A stretch of DNA of 64,000 bases from Alloboseaceae bacterium BT-24-1 (lineage in GTDB: Bacteria > Pseudomonadota > Alphaproteobacteria > Rhizobiales > Beijerinckiaceae), in assembly GCA_025846845.1 (NCBI GenBank), contig JAOYTL010000022.1, forward strand, positions 14,617 to 78,616, given 5' to 3'. Both the position numbers and the translations under genes were made by a program. The notes under the pieces are model-generated. The model did no database searches. It was not told the origin of the DNA and worked only from the letters and a program-made list of their open reading frames with translations. Below are positions 35,091-44,361 of this stretch, one piece after another. The first letter of the stretch is position 1. Each line of letters opens with the position of its first letter.

Positions 35091-35531
35091 ATGAGCGTAG
35101 CAAGCGTTGGTATCACGCATACAAAGGATGCCTTCAACGGGCGAGTTTGGCAGATCCTGGGGCAGACGTACACCCTCAAGTACCTCTCCGACGACATGAT
35201 GGCCTGGTACGCAGTTTTGCCACCTGGCACATCCGTGCCGCCCCATGTGCACCTCACCCAGGACGAGACGGTCGCTGTCTTGTCGGGTCGCCTCGATATC
35301 GTCCACGCGCAGGGCACCACGGCGGCGGCGGCAGGGGACTACGTCTATCTACCTCGCAACCTCGAACATGGCATCTACAACAACTCGAGCGAGGAAGCGC
35401 ACGCGCTGTTTCACGTTTCGCCGGCCAGACAAATCTTCGATCTCTTCGAGAACATTCACAGCGTCAGCGAACCAGCTATTGTTGTTCAGAAGGCGGGCGA
35501 ACGCGAAATCGAGTTCTCGCCAGCGCATTGA
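35091..35531 (+). CDS. Single-domain cupin protein
   Basis: The 146-residue protein is one cupin barrel. Motif 1 is PPHVHLTQDETVAVLSG, with two His and a Glu, and motif 2 is GDYVYLPRNLEHGIYN, with the third His, giving a complete His3-Glu metal site. Cupins of this size act as dioxygenases, isomerases or sensors. The ATG has a GGAGGAAAG site. Its position inside a flavin-monooxygenase operon suggests a second oxygenation or isomerisation step; this is inference. Confidence 0.82.
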   Translation: MSVASVGITHTKDAFNGRVWQILGQTYTLKYLSDDMMAWYAVLPPGTSVPPHVHLTQDETVAVLSGRLDIVHAQGTTAAAAGDYVYLPRNLEHGIYNNSSEEAHALFHVSPARQIFDLFENIHSVSEPAIVVQKAGEREIEFSPAH

Positions 35532-35610
35532 GTGCAATGGGTCGGGACGCAAAGCTGAGCGCCCCGCTCCTTTCTCTTTCGGACACCAAAAAAATGGAAA
35601 GGGAAGCCCC

Positions 35611-36633
35611 ATGGACCACGACCACGACCACGGCCACAGTTGCTCGATGGCGACGAAATGCCAGATGTATCGGCCACGACCGACAGGGTTGTTCGCCTAC
35701 GCTGAACAGTCAGCCACGGAGTGCATTCAACCTGGCCTGAAGATCAGAAACTGGATCGACGACATGATCCAGAAGCCCTTCAACGTGCAGCGTCTCACCG
35801 AGAAATCATATCTCGTCGGCGCAGCAGGATACAATGCAGTCATCCATATCGGGAAAAAGGGTGTCCTGCTGATCAGTCCTCAATCAGGCGACGCGACGAC
35901 GCTCACCCTGGATGGCATCCGCAGCATCACAAACCTGCCTGTCACCGATGTTATCTATACGCACTACCATCTCGATCACGTCGCTGGAATCACCTCTGTT
36001 ATCGAGCAGACGCGCCAGGGCAGCAATGCCGAGCTACGCATTCACGGGACCGACATCACCGCCCGGCGAATTGCGAAGTTCGGCGGCAAGGTCCCTCTGC
36101 CGACAGATGTGGTCCGCGGTCACGACGCTGAGTTCCTCTTCGAAGGACTGCCTGTCCGAATCCGCACGCCTGAGGAGAACGGGCACTGCCCAGACAACGC
36201 GATCGTGGTCCTCAAAAGCGAAGGGATCACGCAATACGACGACATGCTGGAGCCCGAAGCCCTTCCTTTTCCCCATTTCGGGCCAGCCGAAAATCTCGTT
36301 GCCTACGAAGAGAATCTGAAGGAGCTGAAGACAATCGACTGGAAGTTCATCAATTCAGGTCACGGCAATATTGGTTCAAGAGCTGACGTCGACTTCTATC
36401 TCAACTATCTCGAAGCACTCCGCAATCATACCGGCTCGGTCATGGAGCGCTTGTCGATGACCGATTTCATGGTGCCGACCTATTCCTACATGAGCGCCTG
36501 GCGCAATTACATCTTTGCAGTAAGCGCGCTCGTGAAAGAAGATCTGCGACCTAAGTACGGACTTTACTACGGATTCGAGGAAGTTGTTCCGACTCACGTG
36601 GAAATGGTCCTCAATAACCTTATTCTCTACTGA
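35611..36633 (+). CDS. Metallo-beta-lactamase-fold hydrolase with His-rich start
   Basis: The 340-residue protein carries the MBL metal motif THYHLDHVAG near residues 117-126 (HxHxDH), and further His/Asp positions in ENGHCPDNAIVV and NSGHGNIG. It begins with the unusual metal-binding-type tail MDHDHDHGHSCSMATKC, rich in His, Asp and Cys. MBL hydrolases open amides, lactones or thioesters; here it probably acts on an intermediate of the pathway. The start follows AAAGGGAAG. No signal peptide is seen. Confidence 0.8.
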   Translation: MDHDHDHGHSCSMATKCQMYRPRPTGLFAYAEQSATECIQPGLKIRNWIDDMIQKPFNVQRLTEKSYLVGAAGYNAVIHIGKKGVLLISPQSGDATTLTLDGIRSITNLPVTDVIYTHYHLDHVAGITSVIEQTRQGSNAELRIHGTDITARRIAKFGGKVPLPTDVVRGHDAEFLFEGLPVRIRTPEENGHCPDNAIVVLKSEGITQYDDMLEPEALPFPHFGPAENLVAYEENLKELKTIDWKFINSGHGNIGSRADVDFYLNYLEALRNHTGSVMERLSMTDFMVPTYSYMSAWRNYIFAVSALVKEDLRPKYGLYYGFEEVVPTHVEMVLNNLILY

Positions 36634-36652
36634 TTATGGCGAGTAAATAACA

Positions 36653-37459
36653 ATGACGTTATCTGGGACGATTGCCGGTGACTTGAGAGGCAAACGCGCC
36701 TTAGTCACCGGAGCCACTCAAGGCCTGGGGAGAGCAATCGCTGAGACTTTCGCGCGCGCTGGGGCATCCGTCGCCGTGCATGGGCTCAGGGTCTTGGATA
36801 CGGAGGAGACTATATCGGCGATCAGACATGGCGGCGGACAGGCTTGCGCCGTGGAAGCGGACTTCCTCAAAATCACCGACATAGGTCCGATGGTTGAATC
36901 CGCGGCAGCGCAACTGGGAGGTATCGATATCCTGGTCAACAATGCAGGGATCGGTGCCGTTGCAGATGTCGCAGCGATGGACGAGGTCTTCTGGGATCGC
37001 ATGATCGACATCGATCTCAAAGCCCCGTTTCTCGTCACTCAAAAAGCGCTCGACTATATTGGCCGGGACGGCAATGGTGGCCGCGTCATTTTCATATCCT
37101 CCACGTCGGCCAAGTCAGCGGAAGCGACATTCGCGGCCTATGCTGCGGCCAAGGCCGGTATATTGGCCTTCTCGCGATGCCTTGCAGTCGAAGTCGGGAG
37201 CAAGGGCATCACAGTGAATGGCATTTGTCCGGGTTGGATCGACACGCCACTGTCCCGGGACCCTATTCGCAACTGGGCGGCCGAGCAGGGGGTCCCCTTT
37301 GAGCAGCTATGGCAGGAGACGATGGCGGGCACGAACCTGCTGAAGAAAGTCCTCGAACCCAGCGATATCGCCGAGTGTGCGCTGTTCCTTGCAAGTGACC
37401 GCGGGCGGCACATCACTGCGCAGTCAATCAATGTCTGCGGAGGCCTCATCCACTATTGA
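36653..37459 (+). CDS. SDR-family oxidoreductase
   Basis: The 268-residue protein has the cofactor loop VTGATQGLG near residue 18, the NNAGIG stretch, a catalytic Ser in FISSTSAKSA, and YAAAK. Its C-terminus (QSINVCGGLIHY) fits the classical FabG-like group. It is the last gene of the operon, 19 bases after the metallo-hydrolase gene, and ends just before a strong hairpin. It probably reduces or oxidises a late carbonyl/alcohol intermediate. Confidence 0.86.
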   Translation: MTLSGTIAGDLRGKRALVTGATQGLGRAIAETFARAGASVAVHGLRVLDTEETISAIRHGGGQACAVEADFLKITDIGPMVESAAAQLGGIDILVNNAGIGAVADVAAMDEVFWDRMIDIDLKAPFLVTQKALDYIGRDGNGGRVIFISSTSAKSAEATFAAYAAAKAGILAFSRCLAVEVGSKGITVNGICPGWIDTPLSRDPIRNWAAEQGVPFEQLWQETMAGTNLLKKVLEPSDIAECALFLASDRGRHITAQSINVCGGLIHY

Positions 37460-37465
37460 CTGAAA

Positions 37466-37499
37466 AGCCGTGTGCGTCGCTCGTGCAGCGCACACGGCT
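37466..37499. terminator. Hairpin between convergent operons
   Basis: AGCCGTGTGCG (37466-37476) and CGCACACGGCT (37489-37499) form a perfect 11-bp stem with a 12-base loop. It lies 7 bases after the SDR stop. Read on the minus strand it is followed by TTTT. It is well placed to end the plus-strand operon and to block transcripts running in from the convergent dehydrogenase gene. Confidence 0.7.
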
Positions 37500-37647
37500 C
37501 CTGCATTCTCAAGATTTCCTCATCCTTGTTGCCTTTTCAGCCAGGTCACAGGGGATTGAACGTGAGCGAAAGGAGGAGGCTCTTCCCCTGCATTTGGGTT
37601 GAAGTGCTAGCTGATCGGCGAAACGTGGAGCTGAACCGTATCGCCTG

Positions 37648-40209
37648 TCAGCTTCTCGGTTTCAGGTTCTCCGGGTCGTAGAGCGACTTGTAACCGACTG
37701 CGGCCACTTCCACGGGGTAACCCTCGCCGAAATACTCGACCGCCAGCTTGCGGCCCGTCTGGCAGTAGCTCCTAGGCAGATAGGCGAGCGCGATGTTCTT
37801 GCCGATCGTTGGCCCGTAGACGATCGAGGTCGTGAAGGAGCGGCGGCCGAGCTCATCAACGAGCGTCTCTCCAGTTTCCGGATCGAGCACCGGCAGGATG
37901 CCGACCGGATAACGCGTGACGCCCGTGCGGTCGACGCTCCCGGTGAGCACCAGGGTGCACAGCATCGCCGGCTGCTGTTCGCGCGCGCGATATTCAAGAT
38001 GCTTGGCCTTGCCGCGGAAATCGGCCTCCTTGACCTTCGGCCGCGCGAGATCCGCTTCGAGGAGGTTGTACTCTGTCAGCAGATCGGCGTTTTGTAGGCG
38101 CAGGCTCTTTTCCAGCCGGCGGCTGTTCGCGTAGGTCTCGACGCCGACCGCGATGACGCCCGTGAGGCGCAGCGCGTCCCAGACAGCCAAGCCATCTTCA
38201 TACGCCATGTGCAGTTCCCAGCCCTGCTCGCCGACATAGGAAATACGGAACGCTGTGACCGCCTTGCCGGCGATCCTGATCGGCCTGATCGCTGCGAAGG
38301 GGAAGTTCTCAAGCAGGAGAGCGTCCGGGTCCGCCACGACCTTCTGCAGGTTCGCCCGCGCATTCGGTCCCCAGATGCCGATGGTGACGTATTCCTCGCT
38401 AATGTCGGTGATGGTGACGTCGAAGCCCTTGTCCTGGGCGGCGCGGCACATGTAGTGGAAATCGCGGGGGCCGGCGTCGGCACCGTTGATCATGCGGCAG
38501 CGATCGGCCATGCGGATCACGGTGAAGTCGGCTCGCACCATGCCCTCATCATCGAGGAAATGCGTGTAGATGCCCTTGCCGATATTGGTGTCCCCGCCAA
38601 TCTTTGCCGCGCAGAGCCACTCCATCAGCTCAACATGGTCGGGGCCTTCGATGTCGCAGATATGGAAGTGCGACAGGTTAACGATGCCGCAATTCTCGCT
38701 CAGCTCGAGATGCTCGGCATTTGACACGCGCCAGAAATGGCGGTTGTCCCATTCGTTCTCGCGCACCGGCACGCGGTCGCCGTATTTCTCCAGGAGATGC
38801 TCGTTCGCGGCGTAGCCATGAGCACGCTCCCAGCCGCCCAACTCCATGAAGTAACCGCCGAGCTCCTTCTCGCGCTCATAGAAGGGCGAGCGACGGATGC
38901 CGCGGCCGCCCGCGAACGGTTCGCGCGGGTGAACTGGCGGATTGTAGATCTTCATCGCCGTCTCGATGCAGCGCTCCTCAATGTATTTCTCCTGGAGCTG
39001 GAATGCGTTGAAGCGGGCGAAATCGATCCGGCTATGGTCGATCGCCGTGCGCCCGTCAGTCATCCAGTCGGCGATGAGCTTACCCATACCGGGGCCATCC
39101 TTGACCCAAATGCCGACGGCGTACCAAAGGCCCCTCACCTTCTGGCTTTCGCCCATGGACGGGCCGCCATCGGTCGTCGTCTGGAGCAGGCCGTTGAAGG
39201 AATGGCCCTCGTTGTAGCCGAGCTCGCCGAGGATCGGCGTGAGCTCGATCGCTCGCTCCAGCGGCGCGAGGATCTGCTCCATGTCGAGGTCGCGCTGGGA
39301 AGGCGACAGCCGCGCCTCCTCCTTCTCCAGCAGCTCGCGCGGGTGCACGAGGCGCGGATTGGTCTCCTCGTAATAGCCCCATTCGATCTGGCCACCCTCG
39401 GCCGTCTTCGGATCGCCGGTATCGCGCATATAGGCGGAGTTGCCCTGATCGCGCAGCAGCGGCCAGCCGATCTCGACCCCGGTGCCAGCGAACTTGTCGT
39501 ATGGGCCAAAGAAGGTCAGCGGATGGTCCACCGGCATCACGGGCAGATCCTCGCCCGCCATCTCTGCAATCAGGCGGCCCCATAGGCCGGCGCAGACGAC
39601 AACGTGGTCGGCATGGATGGTACCGCGCTCGGTCACAACGCCCTTGATGCGGCCCTCCTCGATCACCAGCGATGTCGCAGAGGTGTTGGCGAAGGCCTGC
39701 AGCTTGCCAGCGGCGACAGCTTGGTCGACGAGCTTGCCCGCCACGGTCTGCGAGCGCGGAATGACGAGGCCGGCATCGGGGTCCCAGAGACCGCCCTGGA
39801 CGAGGTTCTCCTCGATGAGCGGGAACTTCTGCTTGATTTCGGCCGGCTCGACCAGCCTCGCCCGCGTTCCGAATGCCTTGGCCGAGGCAACCTTGCGCTT
39901 GATCTCCTCCATACGCGCATCGTCGCCGATGCGCGCCACCTCAAGGCCGCCGATCCGGGCGTAGTGCCCCATCCTCTCGAAGAAATCGATCGAATAGAGC
40001 GTCGTCCAGCAGCTCAGGAAATCATGGCTCGTCGCATAGCAGAAGTCGGAGGCATGCGCCGTCGACCCGATATCTGTCGGGATGCCGGACTTGTCGATGC
40101 CGACGATGTCGTCCCAGCCGCGCTCGATCAGATGGTGGGCGATCGACGCGCCAACGATGCCGCCCAGACCGACGATGACGACCCTGGCCCGACCGGGAAA
40201 TGCTGACAT
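37648..40209 (-). CDS. Dimethylglycine dehydrogenase-like FAD/folate enzyme (DAO + GcvT domains)
   Basis: The 853-residue protein has an N-terminal FAD domain (VVIVGLGGIVGASIAHHLIE). GSTAHAS near residue 50 is positioned like the His that binds FAD covalently in dimethylglycine and sarcosine dehydrogenases. A C-terminal GcvT-like aminomethyl domain that binds tetrahydrofolate follows (ISYVGEQGWELHMAYEDG). Length and layout match DMGDH/SARDH. The expected reaction is dimethylglycine to sarcosine with transfer of the methyl carbon to THF and electrons to ETF. EtfA/EtfB, FolD and PurU genes lie directly upstream on the same strand. Sarcosine rather than dimethylglycine as substrate cannot be excluded. 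Confidence 0.85.
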   Translation of the reverse strand: MSAFPGRARVVIVGLGGIVGASIAHHLIERGWDDIVGIDKSGIPTDIGSTAHASDFCYATSHDFLSCWTTLYSIDFFERMGHYARIGGLEVARIGDDARMEEIKRKVASAKAFGTRARLVEPAEIKQKFPLIEENLVQGGLWDPDAGLVIPRSQTVAGKLVDQAVAAGKLQAFANTSATSLVIEEGRIKGVVTERGTIHADHVVVCAGLWGRLIAEMAGEDLPVMPVDHPLTFFGPYDKFAGTGVEIGWPLLRDQGNSAYMRDTGDPKTAEGGQIEWGYYEETNPRLVHPRELLEKEEARLSPSQRDLDMEQILAPLERAIELTPILGELGYNEGHSFNGLLQTTTDGGPSMGESQKVRGLWYAVGIWVKDGPGMGKLIADWMTDGRTAIDHSRIDFARFNAFQLQEKYIEERCIETAMKIYNPPVHPREPFAGGRGIRRSPFYEREKELGGYFMELGGWERAHGYAANEHLLEKYGDRVPVRENEWDNRHFWRVSNAEHLELSENCGIVNLSHFHICDIEGPDHVELMEWLCAAKIGGDTNIGKGIYTHFLDDEGMVRADFTVIRMADRCRMINGADAGPRDFHYMCRAAQDKGFDVTITDISEEYVTIGIWGPNARANLQKVVADPDALLLENFPFAAIRPIRIAGKAVTAFRISYVGEQGWELHMAYEDGLAVWDALRLTGVIAVGVETYANSRRLEKSLRLQNADLLTEYNLLEADLARPKVKEADFRGKAKHLEYRAREQQPAMLCTLVLTGSVDRTGVTRYPVGILPVLDPETGETLVDELGRRSFTTSIVYGPTIGKNIALAYLPRSYCQTGRKLAVEYFGEGYPVEVAAVGYKSLYDPENLKPRS

Positions 40210-40366
40210 GTCTTCACTCCTTCTCTGGAGAGATTGTAGTCAATCTGATGGCGCGCGCTCTGGCAGTTTTGCGACAAAACAGGTCCGGCCCATGCCTGAA
40301 TCGTGACAGTTCGGTCCTACTCCGCGACCAGCGCCGCCTCGTGGCCCGACGGAGCCGGGCGATAGG

Positions 40367-41251
40367 CTACCAAAGGCGGGGCGGGGCGAAGCCTTTGCGA
40401 AGATGCGCCGCGATCAGGGTGTTGTGCATCAGGCTCATGATCGTCATCGGCCCCACGCCGCCGGGGACGGGCGTAATGGCGCCAGCGCTACGCGCGGCAC
40501 TGGCGAATTCGACATCGCCGACCAAAATCGCCCTGCCGTTCCGTACCACCCGGCTGGTGCCCACATCGATGACCGTCGCCCCAGGCTTGATCCAAGTCCC
40601 CTTGATCATCTCGGCCTGACCCATGGCGGCGACGACGACATCGGCCCGGCGGACCTTCTCCGCCAGACCCTTCGTGCGGGAATGCGCGATCATGACCGTG
40701 CAGTTCTCGGCCAGGAGCAGTTGTGCCATCGGCTTGCCAACCAGGATGGATCGCCCAACCACGATGGCGTCGAGACCGGCCAGGGAGCCCAGCACCGATC
40801 GCAGCAGCATCAGGCAACCCAGCGGCGTGCACGAGACGAGGCCCGGCAGGCCCGATGCGAGCCGGCCGGCGCTGACGGGATGCAACCCGTCGACATCCTT
40901 GGCGGGGTCGATCGCCGAGATCACGGCCAGTGAATCGAGCTGGGCCGGCAGCGGAAGCTGGACGAGGATGCCATCGACCCGGTTATCGGCATTGAGCTCG
41001 GCGATCAGACTGAGCAGTTCCTCCTGCCCTGCGCTCTCGGGCAGCACGTGCTCAAAGCTGTCCATCCCGAGCTTGCGAGCCATCTTGCCCTTGCTGCGCA
41101 CATAGACCTCGCTTGCCGCATCGTTACCGACCAGGACGACCGCGAGCCCGGGCGCACGCCCTGTCTGCGCAGCAAAAGCGGGAAGGGAGGCAGCTATCCG
41201 CTCACCAAGGCTGTTGGCATGGGCTTTTCCATCGATCAGCCTCGCACACAT
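40367..41251 (-). CDS. folD: Bifunctional methylene-THF dehydrogenase/methenyl-THF cyclohydrolase
   Basis: The 294-residue protein has all FolD hallmarks: the YVRSKGKMA stretch with the catalytic Lys, DGILVQLPLP, DVDGLHPVSAGRL, VVGRSILVGKPMAQLLL, and the terminal PVPGGVGPMTIMSLMHNTL. It turns 5,10-methylene-THF from betaine demethylation into 10-formyl-THF with NADP+. The chosen ATG gives the usual MCARLIDGK start. A second housekeeping folD may exist elsewhere; this copy belongs to the methyl-group oxidation set with purU. Confidence 0.93.
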   Translation of the reverse strand: MCARLIDGKAHANSLGERIAASLPAFAAQTGRAPGLAVVLVGNDAASEVYVRSKGKMARKLGMDSFEHVLPESAGQEELLSLIAELNADNRVDGILVQLPLPAQLDSLAVISAIDPAKDVDGLHPVSAGRLASGLPGLVSCTPLGCLMLLRSVLGSLAGLDAIVVGRSILVGKPMAQLLLAENCTVMIAHSRTKGLAEKVRRADVVVAAMGQAEMIKGTWIKPGATVIDVGTSRVVRNGRAILVGDVEFASAARSAGAITPVPGGVGPMTIMSLMHNTLIAAHLRKGFAPPRLW

Positions 41252-41449
41252 CGCGCGCGCTCTCTCTCTTCGCAATTCGACGGAAATTCTGGCGTTCGTT
41301 CTCGCCCGCCGCACAAGCTGGCGCTCACGCTCTCCGCACGGGCGCACGAAGTGGAAGGCCTCGCCAGCTGCGGCAGATTGATGAGATTCCCCGCCGAAGG
41401 CACGGGCGGGGTTTTCTTTCCGCCATGCCGCTCCGGTCGAGGCCGGGCC

Positions 41450-42307
41450 TCACGGGGTGAACACAACAGTGCGGTGATTGTTGAGCATCACCCGCCCCTC
41501 GAGATGATATTTGACCGCCCTGGCAAGGACCCGCGCTTCGATGTCGCGACCGGTCGCGACGAAATCGTCGGTGGTCAGAGCGTGGCTGACGCGCTCGGTT
41601 TCCTGCTCGATGATCGGCCCTTCGTCGAGATCGGCCGTCACGTAATGCGCCGTGGCCCCGATAAGCTTTACCCCGCGCTCGTGGGCCTGGTGATAGGGCT
41701 TGGCCCCCTTGAAGCTCGGCAGGAACGAATGGTGGATGTTGATGATCATGCCGAAGAGGCGGTTCGACAGCTCGTTCGAGAGAACCTGCATGTAGCGCGC
41801 CAGGACGACCAGTTCAGCGCCGGTTTCCTTCACCAGCTCGACGAGCTTTTCCTCCTGCTCGGCCTTGTTGTCCTTCGCGACCTTCCAGGAATGATAGGGA
41901 ATTCCCTCATGCTCCGCCGCGCGCCTGGAATCCTCGTGGTTCGAGACGATCGCGACGACGTCGGCATTCAGCCAGCCAACCTTGCTCTGGTAGAGAAGGT
42001 GCAGCATGGCATGGTCGAATTTCGAGACCATGATGATGATCTTTGGCTTGCGGGAGAGGTCCTCGACCTTCAGCTTCATGTCGAACCGGTCGATCGATGG
42101 CTTCAGCGCCAGTTCCAGCGCCTCGCGGTCAACGTCCGAAGGCGTGCTGAATGCGATCCGCAGGAAGAACTGGTTGGTCTGGCGGTCCCAGAACTGGTTC
42201 GATTCGACGATGTTGGCCCCGCGGGAGGCCAGGGCCGTGGTCACGGCGGCAACGATTCCGGGCTTGTCGTGACAGCTCAGCTTCAGGATATACGCATTCT
42301 CACTCAT
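41450..42307 (-). CDS. purU: Formyltetrahydrofolate deformylase
   Basis: The 285-residue protein has an N-terminal ACT domain (LKLSCHDKPGIVAAVTTAL) and a formyl-transferase-type hydrolase domain. The catalytic stretch is INIHHSFLPSFKGAKPYHQA, and the conserved Asp lies in ADLDEGPIIEQE. PurU releases formate from 10-formyl-THF and regenerates THF. Next to folD and the dimethylglycine dehydrogenase it closes the folate cycle during methyl-group catabolism. The same folD-purU pairing with sox genes occurs in other betaine-degrading proteobacteria. Confidence 0.94.
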   Translation of the reverse strand: MSENAYILKLSCHDKPGIVAAVTTALASRGANIVESNQFWDRQTNQFFLRIAFSTPSDVDREALELALKPSIDRFDMKLKVEDLSRKPKIIIMVSKFDHAMLHLLYQSKVGWLNADVVAIVSNHEDSRRAAEHEGIPYHSWKVAKDNKAEQEEKLVELVKETGAELVVLARYMQVLSNELSNRLFGMIINIHHSFLPSFKGAKPYHQAHERGVKLIGATAHYVTADLDEGPIIEQETERVSHALTTDDFVATGRDIEARVLARAVKYHLEGRVMLNNHRTVVFTP

Positions 42308-42344
42308 GGCCGGTCCTTCCTGCCTTCGCCTCTGTGCGGGCGTG

Positions 42345-43280
42345 TCAAAGCTGCCGCTCCAGTTCGGGGAGCAGCTCGAAGATGTCGCCGACCAGACCGT
42401 AATCGGCGACCTGGAAGATTGGCGCCTCTTCGTCCTTGTTGATCGCGACGATGACCTTCGAATCCTTCATGCCCGCCAGGTGCTGGATGGCGCCGGATAT
42501 TCCGCAGGCGATGTAGAGAGCAGGCGCGACCACCTTCCCGGTCTGGCCGACCTGCCAATCGTTCGGCGCATAGCCGGCGTCGACTGCGGCGCGGGAAGCG
42601 CCGACGGCCGCTCCGAGCTTGTCAGCGACCGGCAGGATGATTTCGTGGAACTTCTCCTGCGAGCCGAGGGCCCGCCCGCCGGAGACGACGATCTTGGCCG
42701 AGCTCAATTCCGGACGATCGCTCGTCGACAGCCGGTTCTCGACGAAGAAGGAGAGCCCGGAGCCGGCGGCGTCCGCGTTCACCGCCACGATCGCCGCGGC
42801 GGCATTCACGGAAGCCGCGGCGACGAAGCCGGCGGTCCGCACGGTGACGACCTTCTTCGCATCGGTCGACTGGACCGTCTGCAGCGCGTTGCCGGCGTAG
42901 ATCGGACGCTTGAAGGTATCGGGCGCGACGACTTCGACGATCTCCGAAACTTGCATTACGTCGATGAGCGCGGCAACGCGCGGGAGCACGTTCTTGCCGC
43001 TCGTCGTCGCCGCCGCGACAATCGCGTCATAGCCGTCGCTCAGCGCCACGATCAGGTTGGCAACCGGCTCGGCGAGGCGATGCTCGAAGGCGTCGCCCTC
43101 GGCGAGCAGCACTTTCCGCACGCCCGTGAGCCGTGCCGCTGCCTCAGCGACGGCACCGGCCGCCTTGCCGGCGATGAGAATGTCGACCTCGCTCCCGATC
43201 CTGGACGCGGCCGTCAGGGCCCTGGCTGTCTGGTCGGAAAGCGCGGCGTTGTCGTGTTCGGCGAAGAGGAGAATGGCCAT
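42345..43280 (-). CDS. etfA: Electron transfer flavoprotein alpha subunit
   Basis: The 311-residue protein carries the C-terminal FAD-binding pattern of EtfA: SRAAVDAGYAPNDWQVGQTG, YIACGISGAIQHLAGM, INKDEEAPIFQVADYGLVGD. With EtfB it accepts electrons from acyl-CoA or, as the context suggests here, dimethylglycine/sarcosine dehydrogenases and hands them to ETF:quinone oxidoreductase, which is not in this window. It begins 20 bases after etfB and is probably co-transcribed with purU downstream. Confidence 0.93.
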   Translation of the reverse strand: MAILLFAEHDNAALSDQTARALTAASRIGSEVDILIAGKAAGAVAEAAARLTGVRKVLLAEGDAFEHRLAEPVANLIVALSDGYDAIVAAATTSGKNVLPRVAALIDVMQVSEIVEVVAPDTFKRPIYAGNALQTVQSTDAKKVVTVRTAGFVAAASVNAAAAIVAVNADAAGSGLSFFVENRLSTSDRPELSSAKIVVSGGRALGSQEKFHEIILPVADKLGAAVGASRAAVDAGYAPNDWQVGQTGKVVAPALYIACGISGAIQHLAGMKDSKVIVAINKDEEAPIFQVADYGLVGDIFELLPELERQL

Positions 43281-43300
43281 CTCGGAGGTCCCGATCCCTG

Positions 43301-44050
43301 TCAGAGCACGCCGGCTTCGTTCTTGAGCTTATCGAGCAGTTCAGCGACACCACCGACCTTGATCCCGGCCTTGCGCACGCTCGGCTCCTCGGTCCTCAGC
43401 ACCTTGAGCCTGGGCTCGATATTCACGCCGTAATCGGCGGGGCTCCTTTCATCGAGCGGCTTCTTTTTGGCTTTCATGATGTTCGGAAGCGAAGCGTAGC
43501 GCGGCTCGTTGAGACGCAGATCGGTGGTGATCACCGTCGGGAGCCCGACCTCGATCACCTGGAGGCCGCCATCGACCTCGCGCGTGACCCTGGCTCTGTG
43601 GGCATCCAGCTCGATCTTCGAAGCGAAGGTCGCCTGCGACCAGCCGAGCAGCGCCGAGAGCATCTGCCCCGTCTGGTTAGCGTCGTCGTCGATCGCCTGC
43701 TTGCCGAGGATGACCAGCAAGGGCACCTCGGCCTCCACGATCCCCTTGAGCAGCTTGGCGACGGCCAGCGGCTCGACTGCGTCGTCGGCCCTGACGAGGA
43801 TGGCCCGGTCGGCCCCCATGGCGAGAGCGGTCCGCAAGGTCTCCTGCGCCTGGGCCGAACCGACCGACACGACCACGATCTCGTCGACCTTGCCGGCCTC
43901 CTTGAGGCGAATCGCTTCCTCGACCGCGATCTCGTCGAACGGATTCATCGACATCTTCGCGTTCGCGAGTTCGACTCCTGAACCGTCCGACTTCACCCGG
44001 ATCTTGACGTTGTGGTCGACGACGCGCTTCACGGGCACTAGGGCTTTCAT
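43301..44050 (-). CDS. etfB: Electron transfer flavoprotein beta subunit
   Basis: The 249-residue protein shows EtfB features: KALVPVKRVVDHNVKIRVK at the start, MNPFDEIAVEEAIRLKE, and ILGKQAIDDDANQTGQMLSA, which binds AMP. The recognition-loop region ITTDLRLNEPRYASLPNIMK lies near residue 190 and docks with dehydrogenase partners. It is the first gene of the minus-strand etfB-etfA-purU-folD run and diverges from the AraC-type regulator at 44450. Confidence 0.94.
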   Translation of the reverse strand: MKALVPVKRVVDHNVKIRVKSDGSGVELANAKMSMNPFDEIAVEEAIRLKEAGKVDEIVVVSVGSAQAQETLRTALAMGADRAILVRADDAVEPLAVAKLLKGIVEAEVPLLVILGKQAIDDDANQTGQMLSALLGWSQATFASKIELDAHRARVTREVDGGLQVIEVGLPTVITTDLRLNEPRYASLPNIMKAKKKPLDERSPADYGVNIEPRLKVLRTEEPSVRKAGIKVGGVAELLDKLKNEAGVL

Positions 44051-44361
44051 GCGCGATCCTCTTTAATTTGCGAGCAGGATTGGTGCTGTGCATTCAACTC
44101 CGGAACTGCCCTCGATGTGGGCCGCGTCCGGAGAACGTCGCCGAAGGCGCCGCACGCAACCGGACCGTCGCCGCACGTCGCTGCAGCCCGGCGGAAAGTG
44201 TTCTCGACAACGACGCCGCCCTTAGCCTCTCGTCTCTCCGGCTTGCGACCGGCGCCAATATTATGCTGCTGCCCGAAGCGTCCGGTTCGCAAAGGTCCGG
44301 TAGCGAGCGACCGCAACGAGGCACACCGCAATCTCACCTACCGTGCGGGGGAATATTGCGA

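Noticed and set aside
37648..40209. Possibility that the large FAD protein is a glycine-cleavage or creatinase-linked enzyme
   Set aside because: The GcvT domain alone would mislead; the N-terminal FAD domain with GSTAHAS and full length fit DMGDH/SARDH, and the neighbours are ETF and folate genes.
41048..43433. Two long plus-strand frames opposite folD, purU, etfA and etfB
   Set aside because: All four opposite genes have diagnostic motifs; the plus-strand peptides are low-complexity antisense readings.
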